This document shows, in pieces, positions 23,728 to 34,828 of a stretch of DNA of 64,000 nt. The notes under the pieces were generated by a model. It was not told where the DNA came from. It ran no database searches and worked only from the letters and a program-made list of their open reading frames with translations. Location of the stretch: positions 155,299,501-155,363,500 of the forward strand of contig CM075671.1 in NCBI GenBank assembly GCA_037962975.1. The letters run 5' to 3'. Numbering within the stretch: the first letter of the stretch is position 1; the number at the start of each line of letters is the position of its first letter. The position numbers and the translations under genes were made by a program. This DNA comes from Clitoria ternatea (lineage: Eukaryota > Streptophyta > Magnoliopsida > Fabales > Fabaceae).

Positions 23728-24050
23728 CTCGCCCGAGCGAGATGGGTCCTCACCCAAGCGAGAGTCCCTCCTGGATGAAAATCAGTTTCTGGGCAATTCT
23801 CGCTTAGGCGTGAGTGAATCTCGTCCAAGCGAGATTGTCCCAGTATCAGTGTTTAGATACTGGAGGAAATTCACCCAGGCGAATGGAGCTTCGCCCGAGC
23901 GAGGGCGAAGGGATGAGCCACTGGTCTGATTTTGCCCAGGCGAATGGCCAGTTCGCTCAAGCGAGAATGATAGTAGAATCAGGGATTTAGCTACTGGATG
24001 AAATCCGCCCGAGCGAAGGATCTTGGGGAATGGCAATCACCCAGGCGAGG
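23728..24050. repeat. GCGAG palindrome cluster 1 (E)
   Basis: About ten copies of a short inverted repeat with arms near TCGC and GCGA and a four-base middle (CCGA, CCAA, TTAG, CCAG, TCAA) occur every 20-40 bp. Here the stem is constant and the middle varies, the reverse of the D array. The cluster is unusually CpG-rich for the window. Confidence 0.75.
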
Positions 24051-24132
24051 CAATTAAATAGAGAGTGGGTGAGTTCCTGAATAAACTTTGTCTAAGTGGA
24101 AGTTTTGGAAAAAAACTAAGAGGTGGTGTAAT

Positions 24133-24740
24133 TTCCGAGTGAATTCTGATTGACCTATGTCCGAGTCATGACCTTCCGAGTGAGGAATTGTACATAATCC
24201 GAGTGAGAAGACTCTTGAGTGTGGTGTTCTGCGTAGTGGAGTCCCGAATGGGGAATATCCGAGTCCCGTGTGACTTGTTCCAAGTGGTGTGTCCCAATTG
24301 TACAACTCCGAGTGAGAGGATACCGAGTAGAGGTACTCGGTGCGAGTTGTCCAGAAGTGTGCTGGAATAACCCCGTGTGAGTGACAAAGAAAAGAGGTCA
24401 GTGTTGGGAATGAGATGCCGAGTGAGTGACCAATCAGGTGGTGAGTCGGTCTTTGGAATGTTTTACCGAGTGGAACCCCGTGTGAGCGAAGACTCGGATT
24501 CAGAATGAATTTACCGAGTAAAAGTCTGAGTGAGAGAGGACTCGGTCTGGACTAACCTTGCCAATTAGAGGATTGAGTGAATGATGGGTCAGTCAGGATG
24601 ATCTTGCTGAGTGAGAATCTGAGAGCCTTGAGTCGGTTTCGGGAGGATTCTGCTGAGTGAAAACCCGAGTGTTGGGAGTCGGATTTGGAGGGGCTTTGCT
24701 GAGTGAAAACTTAAGTATTGGAAAGCCTTATTAAACGAGT
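24133..24740 (+). repeat. CCGAGTG motif field (E)
   Basis: CCGAGTG or close variants recur every 20-40 bp. It is the reverse complement of the CACTCGG motif in D. Some copies form stems, such as TTCC-gagtga-GGAA (24172), TCCC-gaatg-GGGA (24242) and TACC-gagtaga-GGTA (24321), but fewer than in D. Confidence 0.65.
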
Positions 24741-24763
24741 GGGTATAAGCCCAGCTCTGTAAG

Positions 24764-25015
24764 TTGTTCGCCTAGGCGAGGAAGTCTCGCCCAAGCGAGT
24801 CAATCATGAATTCGATTCTGGACGAATTTCGCCCAGGCTCGCCGGCTTTGCCCAAGCGAGGTTTGTGTGACTCGCTCAAGCGAGTCGAAATTCGCTTGAG
24901 CGAGATCGTCCCCTGATGCATAATTATTCCTTTCGCTCAGCTCTCTTCTGCTTCGCCCATGTGCATTTTGTGGCACTCGCTCAAGCGAGTAGGGATTTCG
25001 CTTGAGCGAGGGGGA
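24764..25015. repeat. GCGAG palindrome cluster 2 (E)
   Basis: This second cluster has CTCGCTCAAGCGAG followed 8-10 bp later by its inverted form TCGCTTGAGCGAG, twice (near 24870 and 24976). Paired inverted copies could form larger hairpins. Confidence 0.7.
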
Positions 25016-25398
25016 CCCCTGTTGTCCCCAAATACTATGATCGAATTATTTTCTCTCTCTTTTCATTAAATCCTAATCCCACACTGTTTCTGGGATATGT
25101 TGGTCGGAAAATATGATTTATTAAATTTTATAATGGTTGTCCTCCTTAATTTCTATCACATAGCATTATTTTGTTCTAAATTCTTCCGCTGTTTTTAATT
25201 GGAGCAATCATTCCTAGTTGCTCCTCTTGACTTACCTTCTCGTATCTTCACATATGAGATTGGTCTCTGATAGGTCCGGGGAAATGAATAAATAAATAAA
25301 TAATTCAACAGCCTTATCACTTGAAATTATCACGAATTAATCATACTAAAATCGTGAAAAATTTGCCCCTATTTTTAGGGTGTCACATCCAACACTAC

Positions 25399-25498
25399 AT
25401 GCTCCAAGCATTTCCAGTGGCGAATCAGATGCATATGGTCTTATTCACCAGGCGTCCAACGCCAATGCACTCGGCATTGCCTTGAGTCCAACCCAAGG
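25399..25498. repeat. TCCAA-loop hairpins, right part (D)
   Basis: This continues the D array beyond E: ATGC-tccaa-GCAT (25399), GGCG-tccaa-CGCC (25451), CAATGC-actcg-GCATTG (25463) and CCTTGAG-tccaa-CCCAAGG (25480). The first matches GTGC-tccca-GCAC in F at the same relative place, with an A-T to G-C pair change. Confidence 0.65.
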
Positions 25499-26970
25499 TC
25501 TTTCAATATGTTTTCCACACATATGCACTTGGAATTCCAATGTCAATAACATGCATCCCATACATTTTATCATTATTATTCATAAACAGGGATCAGCATA
25601 GCAATATCACAATATGTGCACTCGGCAATCACATGCTTTTTAATATAAAATCCCAAACGAGAATTAACATAACCGAACCACATCTCATGCACTCGGCAAT
25701 CATAATGCCATCCACTCAGAATTATCATTTACAACAAGCATCACATGATTTTCATATAATATCCACTCGGGAATAACACAACAGTCCCCCATCTTATGCA
25801 CTCAGCATTCGCAAGTTTAATGACAAGCATCACATGCATTTAAACACAAAATCACACACGGGGATCAGTACAATAAACTCATATACTCATCTTTCTCATT
25901 AACAGCCACAACATATCATACATTCACATAGAAACATAGCCAGAACCAGCACAACATTTACACACCACATGCATTCGGTATTCACACTGGTTCACAGTAC
26001 ATGCACTCGGCATACTCATTAAAAGTCGACATTTCCATGCATTCATTCAGCATTCACATGCTTAACAACACACATCTCATGGACGTGACCACCAAACCAC
26101 CAGACAGATCATAAATATCACAACTATCCGGGCGTTGCATGTACTACAACACATCAATCAACATATTTCAAACATATCACAACATATTTAAGCAAAACCA
26201 CCCGGAACCCGTCCATAAACCATACATTTGAGATATAAATCAGCCCCCCTACCTGGAATGAAGATCCCAGAAGCTCCCTGAGCTTGCAGCACCGACTGAA
26301 CGTTCTTCAGTCACTCGTTTTCAACAGAACGACCCAGCTTCCAGCTGTTCACACAGCACTCTGCTCTCAGCTTTGGAAGAACCAACGCTACTTTCTCACG
26401 AGCAGATCTACCACCAAGACACTCCATGCCAAGCCTCCAAGGCACAACGTCACCCCACACTCAGTCCAGTGGAGGATTCCATGGCTGTTCCCACACACAA
26501 ACAGACCAGTCCTCACCAACAGTGGAGGACCCCATGCTTCCAAGCACCCATCGTTGCTTAGGCAGAACAAAGAAGGATCTCAGCCTCCAAAACACTCAGC
26601 ACCACACAGTTCTCTCACAGCCACATTGTTCCCACTTCGTGTTCCCACTTCCCACTCGGGTTCTACTCAGCGTGCGAGTGGAAGAAGAAGATAGAGGAGA
26701 AGAACAGCCACGAAGAAGAAGCACAGGCTTCAAGAAGTTGTAGAGAGAACGGAAGAGTGGTTCTCAATGTACCCAAAGTGTAATGAGCAGGGAGTGGAAA
26801 AACGTAAATCTGAAGCTATTATCATCACACTGCTCTGCAACAGCTCTCCCTCTCACTCAAAAGTCACATCCCATTTAATGCAAATCCCATCAACGTGCCA
26901 ATGAGAGAGAGAGGGCCGAAGCACCCAATTGCACCACCAAGGGCACCAGCGTAATTCTGCCTGGCCACAT

Positions 26971-26991
26971 ATTATTATTATTATTATTATT
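26971..26991. repeat. ATT microsatellite
   Basis: Seven ATT units occur within solo LTR D. Simple repeat, no other feature. Confidence 0.9.
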
Positions 26992-27061
26992 CAATCAATA
27001 AATCTTAATTCTCTAATTAACCTTAATCGGTAATTAGATTTAACCAGGATGTTACATATTA

Positions 27062-27461
27062 TGCCTACAGATTAAGACATAGCTCACACATAACTAAACT
27101 AGACCATATAGTTATCTCTAACCATTAACTAAGGTTCCAACATCTTATGGTCCACCAACACATCAATTCATAATTAGTTATCAAATATCAAAACATAATC
27201 ACAATATGTTCGTCATTGAAGGTAAATAGTGTAAGGAACTTGGTCGGACTTAATCATAAATAATCATATCACACTAACAACAAATAACAACTATTTATCC
27301 ACGGGCATCCATGCTCTAGGAATCTATAACAAAACTTTAATATGCAAATGAAAAACAATCATAATTCAATGAATAAAAAACTTTAATAACAAACAAACCA
27401 TGCTTCGATAATAATTCACAAAGATTTAACAATGTGTAACCAACGCTTTGATAGCACCCGA
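27062..27461 (-). other. Untranslated leader and primer site of gypsy T
   Basis: This is AT-rich sequence without a frame between the gag start and the LTR, separated from gag by insert D. At 27445-27456 GCTTTGATAGCA is the complement of an iMet-like primer site with two changes. Five bases separate it from the LTR at 27462. Confidence 0.6.
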
Positions 27462-27784
27462 TGTGGCACCCCGGTTCCCCATATTTGAATCTCGATGTAA
27501 GCTCAATTAATCACTAAAATACAAATAATTTTTCATGATCTAATGTTCCACCTCAAACACCTTACATCAAGTCTCAAACCACGTAAAACCGGAGGCCACA
27601 TTTTGAAAAAGATAATAAAGATATGGATAGATAAAGAAGAACCCTTATGTATTTGCACACGGGATAGAGTTTAATAGCAACAGAATATAAACATATGTGC
27701 AAGGGTAACCATCCCTTCTCATACATGAAGATATGAGGAGGGATCCAAAGGAAAACAATGCAAATTTGAGCATTTTAGCTTTGG

Positions 27785-28045
27785 TAATCGATTACCATCA
27801 AGATAGAAGTAACCCAATCCATTATGGCATCTTGTTAATCGATTACGACCAAAACAGAAGCATCCTAATCGATTAGAATGCCATATGAATCAATTACAAT
27901 CAAAACAAAATCATTCCATCTGATTACTTGAAGCTAGTAATTGATTTTAGTGGAATGAGTAAATTGCTCTACTATAGTAGTTGATTACATGAATTCCAGA
28001 ATGCCTCTAATTGATTACATAGAGACTAGTAATCGACTAGGACAG
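27785..28045. repeat. AATCGATTA palindrome cluster (T LTR)
   Basis: About nine copies of TAATCGATTA-like palindromes (several decayed to CAATTA or TGATTA) occur in 260 bp. It resembles in kind, though not in flanks, the TGAATCGATTCA cluster of M2. Confidence 0.7.
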
Positions 28046-28511
28046 GGCAGAATCTAAAAACAAGAAGAAAAAGAACATAACACATTCTTATCAAAGTCTC
28101 ATTTTGAAACCCATTCATCATATTAATCATCATTCCATTCATTGGCAAAAAAATCAACCCAATAACTCAACAGATCATTAATTTCATGGATTTCCAATTA
28201 ACATAGCTGCATTGCCATCACAATGGCTACCAAATTCTCATGGTTCAATATTATCATGGTTATTTACAAAAGAATTGGCCAATGTATACACAAGTATACC
28301 CCAAAGAATAAAGATTCAAGCATTCAAGGGCTTAGGCCATTGCCACAACATCAATATCAACATCATTATCATCAAAATACATTCATTGTCTAAATTTTTT
28401 GAACATTTACCGACCAAGGCATTCTATTACATCTATTTTACCTTCTGCGACCAAAACACAAGTTCTAACATAGAATTCAGCTCACCCCATGCAAGTCTTG
28501 CAATCACAACA

Positions 28512-30735
28512 CTAAAAAAAGACAACAAGGAGAGTGAGTTATACATTCGAAATGACAAATCCAACTACACTATGATCATGTGTAAATGCATACAAACAAC
28601 ATGTGTGCTTTACACCATAAACATCAATTATCATTATGTCATCACCAATATATCATCAGAGGCATATAACATGCTCATCAATCAAAACCAATAACAACAC
28701 ATACACATTCACATATCATTGCCCTTCATCTTATGGGGCCAATACAAGCGTTGTTTCAAATAAAAATATTCCATCTTAAATATTTTACTTGTTAAGTTTT
28801 AGGTTTTCAATCACCCAATTCATTCACCACCTGATGTCTATCACATCTCGATCGCATCCTCATTATGGCATATCAATAGGCTATATGCAAATGCTCATAA
28901 GCTAATGCATATGCATAAAGAATCATACTCATCAATTACGGATCCAATTGTAGGAAATAAATCATCAATGTGGGTTTATATTGTAGTATCAACAACAATA
29001 ATGTGTACATATGTATATCATTAATCAATATTTTATTGGTACCAAACCGCATCGCCCATAATGCAACACTAATCATATCACAATGATAGCGGCAACAATA
29101 ATAACTCAAACATCGTAAAATGATGTTGTGGGCCAACCATGATTCCTCATCATGGCAGTTGTGATTCAATAGAACCACCGAGGAAACTTGCTCCTCAAAG
29201 AGCCACCCCCACCGGGTCAACCACATACAATCCCCTGTGATTAAGCATGGGCAACTTCGTGATTCAACCATAAAATCACTAGTGTAACAAGATACTCGTG
29301 CACTGAACCGCCCACCCACTAGGTCAACTAGAGGAACCTCTAACATCCTATACTGGAAACCATGCAAATATGTCATGGATGCAATACAGATGCAAATTAT
29401 ATGTAATCTCACACTATGCATCCCACCATGCCACTCATCAATCATCCATCATCATTCTCTTTAACATCACCACCCAATTCTTATAATAAATCTTGATATT
29501 GTTTCAAATTTTAGTGTGGCATTTATAATCTCTTTAATCCTCTTAAATTTTCATCATCATTACCAACTTAACATTTGGCATTAATCATAATGGCATTCAA
29601 CCGTTGTCTCAATAATTATATAATCATCCATGGATATGTTTCACAACTACAAATCATTCAATTTATTAACAACCATCATAATTCAACACTAGTGGTGAAA
29701 CATACATATTTTTCCACATCATAGCATAGGCACAATTTACCTAAGGACACAGCATTGTCATTCACCACAAAGACATACCATATGTATTCTAAATGCATTC
29801 AACACATTTGCCAAGCAAGACCACATCAATATCAATTATCACAATAATTTAAAACAATCATGGCAACGAAAACACGAGTCACCATCACATACAACAAATC
29901 ATCAATTATTCAACTCATGCATTTAGAATATAAACTCCTCTCCTACCTCAAGAGAAGTAATCTGAATAATTAGACAACCTCACCTCATTTTCTGGATTTT
30001 TTCCCAAAATATAGTACATATATAATGCAATTATTTTCTCATTCAAGCATTATTCTTAATTCTAAGTACACAATTAAATATGTTCATTATTCTCATCATA
30101 TTCTACCTATTACATGAGCATTATTTTCATACTTCGTTGGGTTTCAGGAATTCCTTCCCATTAATTAAAATTTTCTAAAATCTAATGAGTTACAAACACA
30201 AAGCTTCAAGGTACCAACTCACACTAACACCTTACCCATCATTTATAATGGGTCTCCAATGTCTCTAAACATATTATACCAACTCACTCATGCCAATACC
30301 TCCAAAATTATAATTCCTACCAATTTAAATAACTTAGGATACTAACACTTTTCTTTGATTTCTTAAGTTTCCAACACCAATATTCATTACTACTCATTCA
30401 AAAATTTCATTTCCACATACTAAAACATTCTCATGAAAAATAAGTCTCTAATTTAATCAATTTTGCCAAAAGCCCTAATTTTAAATTCTAAGGTTTTCAC
30501 CAAAATTCCTAAACAATAATTCCAATCATTTTCATGCACCATTTTAAGTATAACCATGCTCATAAATTTGTATTCCAGCACCCAAGCACCAAAACCCAAG
30601 TTTTTTAAGTCTTCTAACCTAGGGTTCAAAGGTTCCACATGCATATCTCATCATAACAACATCTAAGCCATCATTCCCAAGCTCTTAGAACCCTTAAAAC
30701 AAGAAATAGAGCAACAATGGGCCATAAACACATAC
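28512..30735 (-). other. Candidate LTR intron in gypsy T
   Basis: On the minus strand AAG|GTATGT at 30735 follows the pyrimidine-rich leader, and AACTCACTCTCCTTGTTG then a T-run ending AG at 28512 matches the acceptor-like block of E. The span is about 2.2 kb. T is the only one of the five with its coding region attached, so its orientation is known. Confidence 0.38.
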
Positions 30736-31634
30736 CTTACTTCAAGCTAAAGTGGAGAAATGAAAATGAGGGAGAAGAAGAAGAGACATCCAAAGACTTG
30801 CTTCAAAGTGTCTTCTTTATCACATGGAACCATGAAAATCAAGAAATTTTAGGGGGAAATGGTTGTGGGAGGAGGTGGACGGTTTTGGAAGGCCAAAGAA
30901 AGGAAGAGAAGACTAAGAAAATGACAATGGAGAATAAGCGAGAGATGGTGCAAAAAATTGAGGGAAAAGGAAAGAGAAAAAAGATGCAAATGGGTTATTA
31001 CCCAATGGTCTAAGCACACACTTTAACTTCTGTCTAAAAGTGCACAAAACCCCATTGTCTAATGGTCAATTGAGAGTAAAGAGAGAGGGAGAATTCAGAC
31101 GATCAAAGAGAGGAGAAAATAAGGGAATTTGTATTTTCTTCTAAATTCATTTCGTTCGTAATTTTGTCGTTTGCTAACATACACAGTGTCTGTATAATTA
31201 CTTCCTCAACTTAAAAAATTATTTTGATCATACCACCATAGCCATAAATAAATCCTCATTATTCTAAACCCATCAAATGCCCAATTTAACTTAACGGGTC
31301 TTGTATCTTTCGCTAAATCACCCAATTTTAGTAAATTTTAATTTATCAATAATTCACAATTAATGCCCAATTAATTTTCTTATAAGTTTGTGATGTCAAC
31401 TCATTAGTCATCATCACTTAAATAATTTATGTAACGTCCTTCGTCATTTTGTATTTATTTTTACCCGCTTAATTAATTTTCACAATAAATTTTTTGCATT
31501 TAACTAAATTTAATTGGTCTTAATTCAAAATAACATTTATTTTCACTAAACAGATTCTAAATGATAATTATGTAACACCTCAAAACTCCAAAACCCAATT
31601 ATTCTAAAAAGAAACCAAAAACCTAAAACAGGGG

Positions 31635-31725
31635 CCTGAGGTTGCGCGCCAGCCCCACGCATAGCGTCAGTCTCGCTCTGTGCACCTCACGCTACGCGTC
31701 AGCCTCACGCATAGCGTGGGCATGA
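31635..31725. repeat. GCGT/ACGC motif cluster, left end of H
   Basis: Repeated phrases such as CACGCATAGCGTCAG and CACGCTACGCGTCAG occur here. A second cluster with the same core is at 33830-33915, near the other end of H. Confidence 0.7.
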
Positions 31726-32576
31726 CAGTAACAGACCTGATGCTGTTACACACTTTAGGCTAGTCGGCCAACTTCTAACCTACCCAATTGGCCCGTTTTA
31801 GGTCTGATTGCCACAAAACTTCACAGGCCACACGTTTTCCCTATTCCGGAACTGTTGGCGCCATCTACTTGCCAAAATTCCAATGTATGCACAAGTTATG
31901 CGCAAAACATTGTTTAAGTCATTTAGGTGCAAAACCCTTGCACCAAACACCCTAAATGGGTTCCAAAGTGCTCAAGGCCAATACATGCAACTTCTGAATG
32001 TCTTAGAGGACTTATTGGCACCCACCGGGGGTCTTGAAACCCACCGGATCTCAAAACCGCCTATTTGGTTCCTTAAATCCACAATTATTCACTATATGCA
32101 TAAATTCCTAATTTAATCAAATCATCAATCAATTCATAATCTATCATTATCTCATTATCCATTTCACACGCAACATTCATGCATCATAACAGAACTTGCC
32201 AACAGCATTCCACAATCACACATCGTTGGCTCCATGCCACAATCCATCAAAACACATAAGCAGAATAATCAACAATTATCTTCATTAATAATTCAATATA
32301 CACTCACACTTCATATATCATTCACACACGTATATATAACGAGACCTGCCCATATCATGCACTCATTTAGTGGCTCTGTGCCACATAACACACAATGTGA
32401 TAAAATACTATGATACCACATGGATATACATTCATGCTCACCTAGCAATACTACTCAACATTTTATAAACCAATAAACAAGTACATAATTATGTATTTCC
32501 TCTTCTAGTTCCCATATCGCCCTGGCCTCATTTAGCTCTTGCCTCCGCGGTGCGCATCCATAGCCTGCCACAGTCA

Positions 32577-33688
32577 CTAAAACCACAGTACAGGGGGTGA
32601 GTGACTGGAATTAAGAATTAATACAGAAATAGATATCAAAACTAGAGAAGGTGTAGTATAGCTACCCTCTTAATCACGAATTTCAATTATGATCATTTAT
32701 CTTTTGCCTTTTCTCTTTACTTACTCTTCTAATTATCATTTTCTCATAACCACACTGATCATTCAAATTAGTACTATCTTAAACATATTAGAATTATCCA
32801 CAGTCAAGCATACCTACTCAGCCAAGTCATTCCTTTTCTGATTCATATTTCAATACTATCATATACAATTCCTTATATTAGTTAGCCTTAAGTCTCTATA
32901 TTAATTATCCTTAAGTAATCAACATCATCAAACGTTAAAATCATTATAGAGATCACGACATCAATATTATATTACATATGCATCATTGACTCTTATATAT
33001 AATAGACTCCTAGTATCCGCATACTAAAAGGATCGACCTTCAGCTGGGGGTCCGACTTAACACCCTGTGAACCCAACTTGGTTCACCGAGCCAGACTTGG
33101 CTCCCCTCAACCACTGGGTCATAGACCTCTGGGTAGCTCAACTGGGTCTGACTTGACCACGGAAGCCAAAAATGAGGGTAACTCATATACCGTCGGTCAT
33201 CCTCCACCATATAATCACATATTTAGTCATGTAAACACAGGCATAGCCATACAATCCCTTTACCCAAAGCCTGTTAGGAGCCGCTCCTTGCTCGTGCAAT
33301 GCACCAGCGACCACTCCCTGCCCTCAACAGTACTCAGGGTACCTCATTCATAATATACAACTCAATATAATTAAAACATCATCATCATACACACAATTGT
33401 CAAAAGCTGACATGTGTTTATCACACAGGGTAGCCGACTTACTAATCCATCAACATACTATCACAAATCATCCCAACATATTTAAACATTATCAATCTTA
33501 CTTTAACAATATCCTTTATATACCTACTAGTTTCGCCTTTGTACTTGCCATCCTAGAACTATATTCAAGTTGCCCCAAGACCATAAAACGTGGAATCATC
33601 ATCTCCTACCAACATGTACTCACGGTCAGGGAGAATAGAAAAGAGGAGAAGGAAGGAATCATGCAATTGAAGGTCTCTAAGTGCTTAC
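32577..33688 (-). other. Candidate LTR intron in H
   Basis: Donor-like GTGAG|GTAAGC (minus strand, 33688) and acceptor-like ACTCACCCCCTGTACTGTGG then TTTTAG (32577); 1112 bp. Second AG at 32565. Same layout as D, E, F and T. Confidence 0.35.
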
Positions 33689-33829
33689 CTCACCTCCAAA
33701 GGTCCAAGAATGCAAGAATCCCCAAGGTCCTTCAAAACCTAGCCAAATCACCTCAAAAAAGAGAGAAAATAGAAGAAGAAGCTCTCGGGTTCTATTTTTG
33801 CATGCTTCTATAAAAACTGATCGCGACGC

Positions 33830-33915
33830 TGATGCTACATGTCAGCATGGCGCTACGCGTCAGGTCATTAATGTGCACCTGAAGCTACACGTTAATACCA
33901 CGCCACGCGTCAAGG
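33830..33915. repeat. GCGT/ACGC motif cluster, right end of H
   Basis: GGCGCTACGCGTCAGG and related phrases match the cluster at 31635-31725. Alternating intact and decayed copies suggest CpG loss. Confidence 0.65.
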
Positions 33916-34107
33916 TCCCTGATGCCCATCCCTTAAAACATTCATTTTAATGTACCTTAACCATTTAGAATACCATTTTAAATCATATATTCACTTAAAA
34001 ATCCTATTTCCTTTAATTTTATCTCAATTACATATTTAATTTACCTTTCTCAATATTAAATTACCGGGAATGTTACAATTTATTTCCTAAAATTTTGGGA
34101 TGTTACA

Positions 34108-34767
34108 CAATAGCCATCTTCAAAGGCCTACAAATACGAAGAGATTCTCAGACTCAAAGGAAGAAGTGATATGAAAGCATCAATATGAAATTACATACAA
34201 TTAATTCAAAGTTTTCTTCTCAAAAGCAAAGACTTTCTTTGTATATCTGCTTCTTGCAGACTTAGTCTTTGTTTTTATACTTAGTGTATCTGTACTTTAA
34301 GATTCATTATCTTGTACATTAAGTTATCAAAAACATAAACACACTTTCAAATCACAACCTGTGTCAAAGTCTGGTGCATTGCCAGTCTTAGTTTCATTTG
34401 AGAAACATTGTTAGCCTAAAAAGGCTTTTGAAAGAATACTTGAGTTTGAGCCAGGAGTAGCTTATTGAAAGAAAATTTGGGTTTAAATCAGGAGTAGCTA
34501 GAGTCAAGGATACTTGAGGCATGGGTTGTGTTGTATTATGTAAAAGGACATTTTTACATAATGAAAATCCTTTAAGTCTGAAGGTACTAGACGTGGATTC
34601 TGTGTTGGAAGTGAACCAATATAAATCTATTGTGTGCAATCTTTCTTTCCTTTATCTCTTTAGTCTGATTCAAAGTCTATTGCCTTTCTTATTTTAAAAG
34701 GTTTAATTTCTGTAAAAAGAGTCTTGGACTTATTAAACCTCATTCTAAGTCAGACTCTAAACCATCA
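34108..34767 (+). repeat. 3' part of the 5' LTR of copia A
   Basis: The last 660 bp of the LTR are present, ending ACCATCA. They hold three copies of the GAAAGAATACTTGAG...AGGAGTAGC motif. The 5' part is on the far side of gypsy T, outside the window. Confidence 0.75.
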
Positions 34768-34769
34768 AT

Positions 34770-34781
34770 TGGTATCAGAGC
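34770..34781 (+). other. Primer binding site of copia A
   Basis: TGGTATCAGAGC, exact complement of the tRNA-iMet 3' end, lies two bases after the LTR end. It fixes the strand and the LTR boundary. Confidence 0.88.
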
Positions 34782-34828
34782 TTGTTCTTTTGGGTTGAAT
34801 ACTCCCACAACTGTAAAGGATAAGATCC

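Larger units (their letters stand above)
21094..25387 (+). mobile_element. Solo LTR E (long gypsy-type LTR)
   Basis: The element is 4294 bp, TGTAACACCCCG to GGGTGTCACA, with a perfect TCCAA duplication at 21089-21093 and 25388-25392, inside D. It holds no coding frame, primer site or second LTR, so it is a solo LTR. The plus orientation is inferred from a pyrimidine-rich leader at 21440-21700. Within it are a 67-bp tandem repeat, CCGAGTG-rich sequence and two GCGAG palindrome clusters. Confidence 0.85.
20257..26252 (-). other. Candidate LTR intron in D
   Basis: On the minus strand a donor-like CCAG|GTAGGGG (26252) follows a pyrimidine-rich leader. An acceptor-like block, GCTCACCCCTACTGTGG then TATATTTTTCAG, ends at 20257. 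With nested E removed the span is about 1.7 kb. The same pair occurs in E, F, H and T. Inference only. Confidence 0.35.
18988..27056 (-). mobile_element. Solo LTR D (long gypsy LTR), with E nested
   Basis: The element runs from TGAAACAACCCG to GGATGTTACA with target duplication TATTA at 18983-18987 and 27057-27061, inserted just upstream of the gag ATG of T. Without E it is about 3.77 kb, has no coding frame or primer site, and is therefore a solo LTR. It shares ends and internal modules with F, and more distantly with H. The minus orientation is inferred from a pyrimidine-rich leader on the minus strand near 26640-26760. Frames such as 26284-26694 have no coding features. Confidence 0.85.
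31571..34077 (-). mobile_element. Solo LTR H (gypsy type)
   Basis: The element is 2507 bp, TGTAACACCT to GGGAATGTTACA, flanked by AATTA (31566-31570) and ATTTA (34078-34082), one mismatch. It sits near the outer end of the 5' LTR of T. No coding frame or primer site. The minus orientation is inferred from the pyrimidine-rich minus strand at 33640-33800. A hairpin-rich part at 33010-33310 includes TAGTAT-ccgc-ATACTA, GAGCCA-gact-TGGCTC, AGGAG-ccg-CTCCT and GTGC-aat-GCAC. Confidence 0.75.
6525..34107 (-). mobile_element. Gypsy T (Tekay/Del type), interrupted
   Basis: This is a minus-strand Ty3/gypsy element. Reading right to left it has a 5' LTR of about 4.1 kb (27462-34107 less insert H), primer site, gag, protease, RT-RNase H and integrase. 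The domain order (RT before integrase) makes it gypsy; the long LTR and pol sequence suggest Tekay/Del. It is cut at 6525 by copia M1, so its 3' end and 3' LTR are out of view. Nested inside are M2, D (with E) and H. At 34107 it ends TGTTACA and joins the middle of copia A's 5' LTR (flank CAATA), so T is younger than A. Confidence 0.8.
27462..34107 (-). repeat. 5' LTR of gypsy T (with H inserted)
   Basis: On the plus strand it runs TGTGGCACCCC to GGGATGTTACA and, without H, is about 4.13 kb. The stretch 27785-28045 holds ATCGAT palindromes. Around 29115-29340 are many small hairpins, and 30717-31010 is purine-rich (pyrimidine-rich leader on the sense strand). Open frames such as 28212-28694 and 28936-29445 have biased, repetitive composition and no domain, so I do not call genes. 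Confidence 0.75.

Noticed and set aside
26284..26743. Overlapping open frames of 136 and 105 codons in D
   Set aside because: Several frames are open at once on both strands because the region is pyrimidine-rich and stop-poor. It fits an LTR leader better than a gene.
28212..29445. Open frames of 160 and 169 codons in the LTR of T
   Set aside because: They lie in non-coding LTR, have no domain, and their composition follows the local AT-rich repeats.
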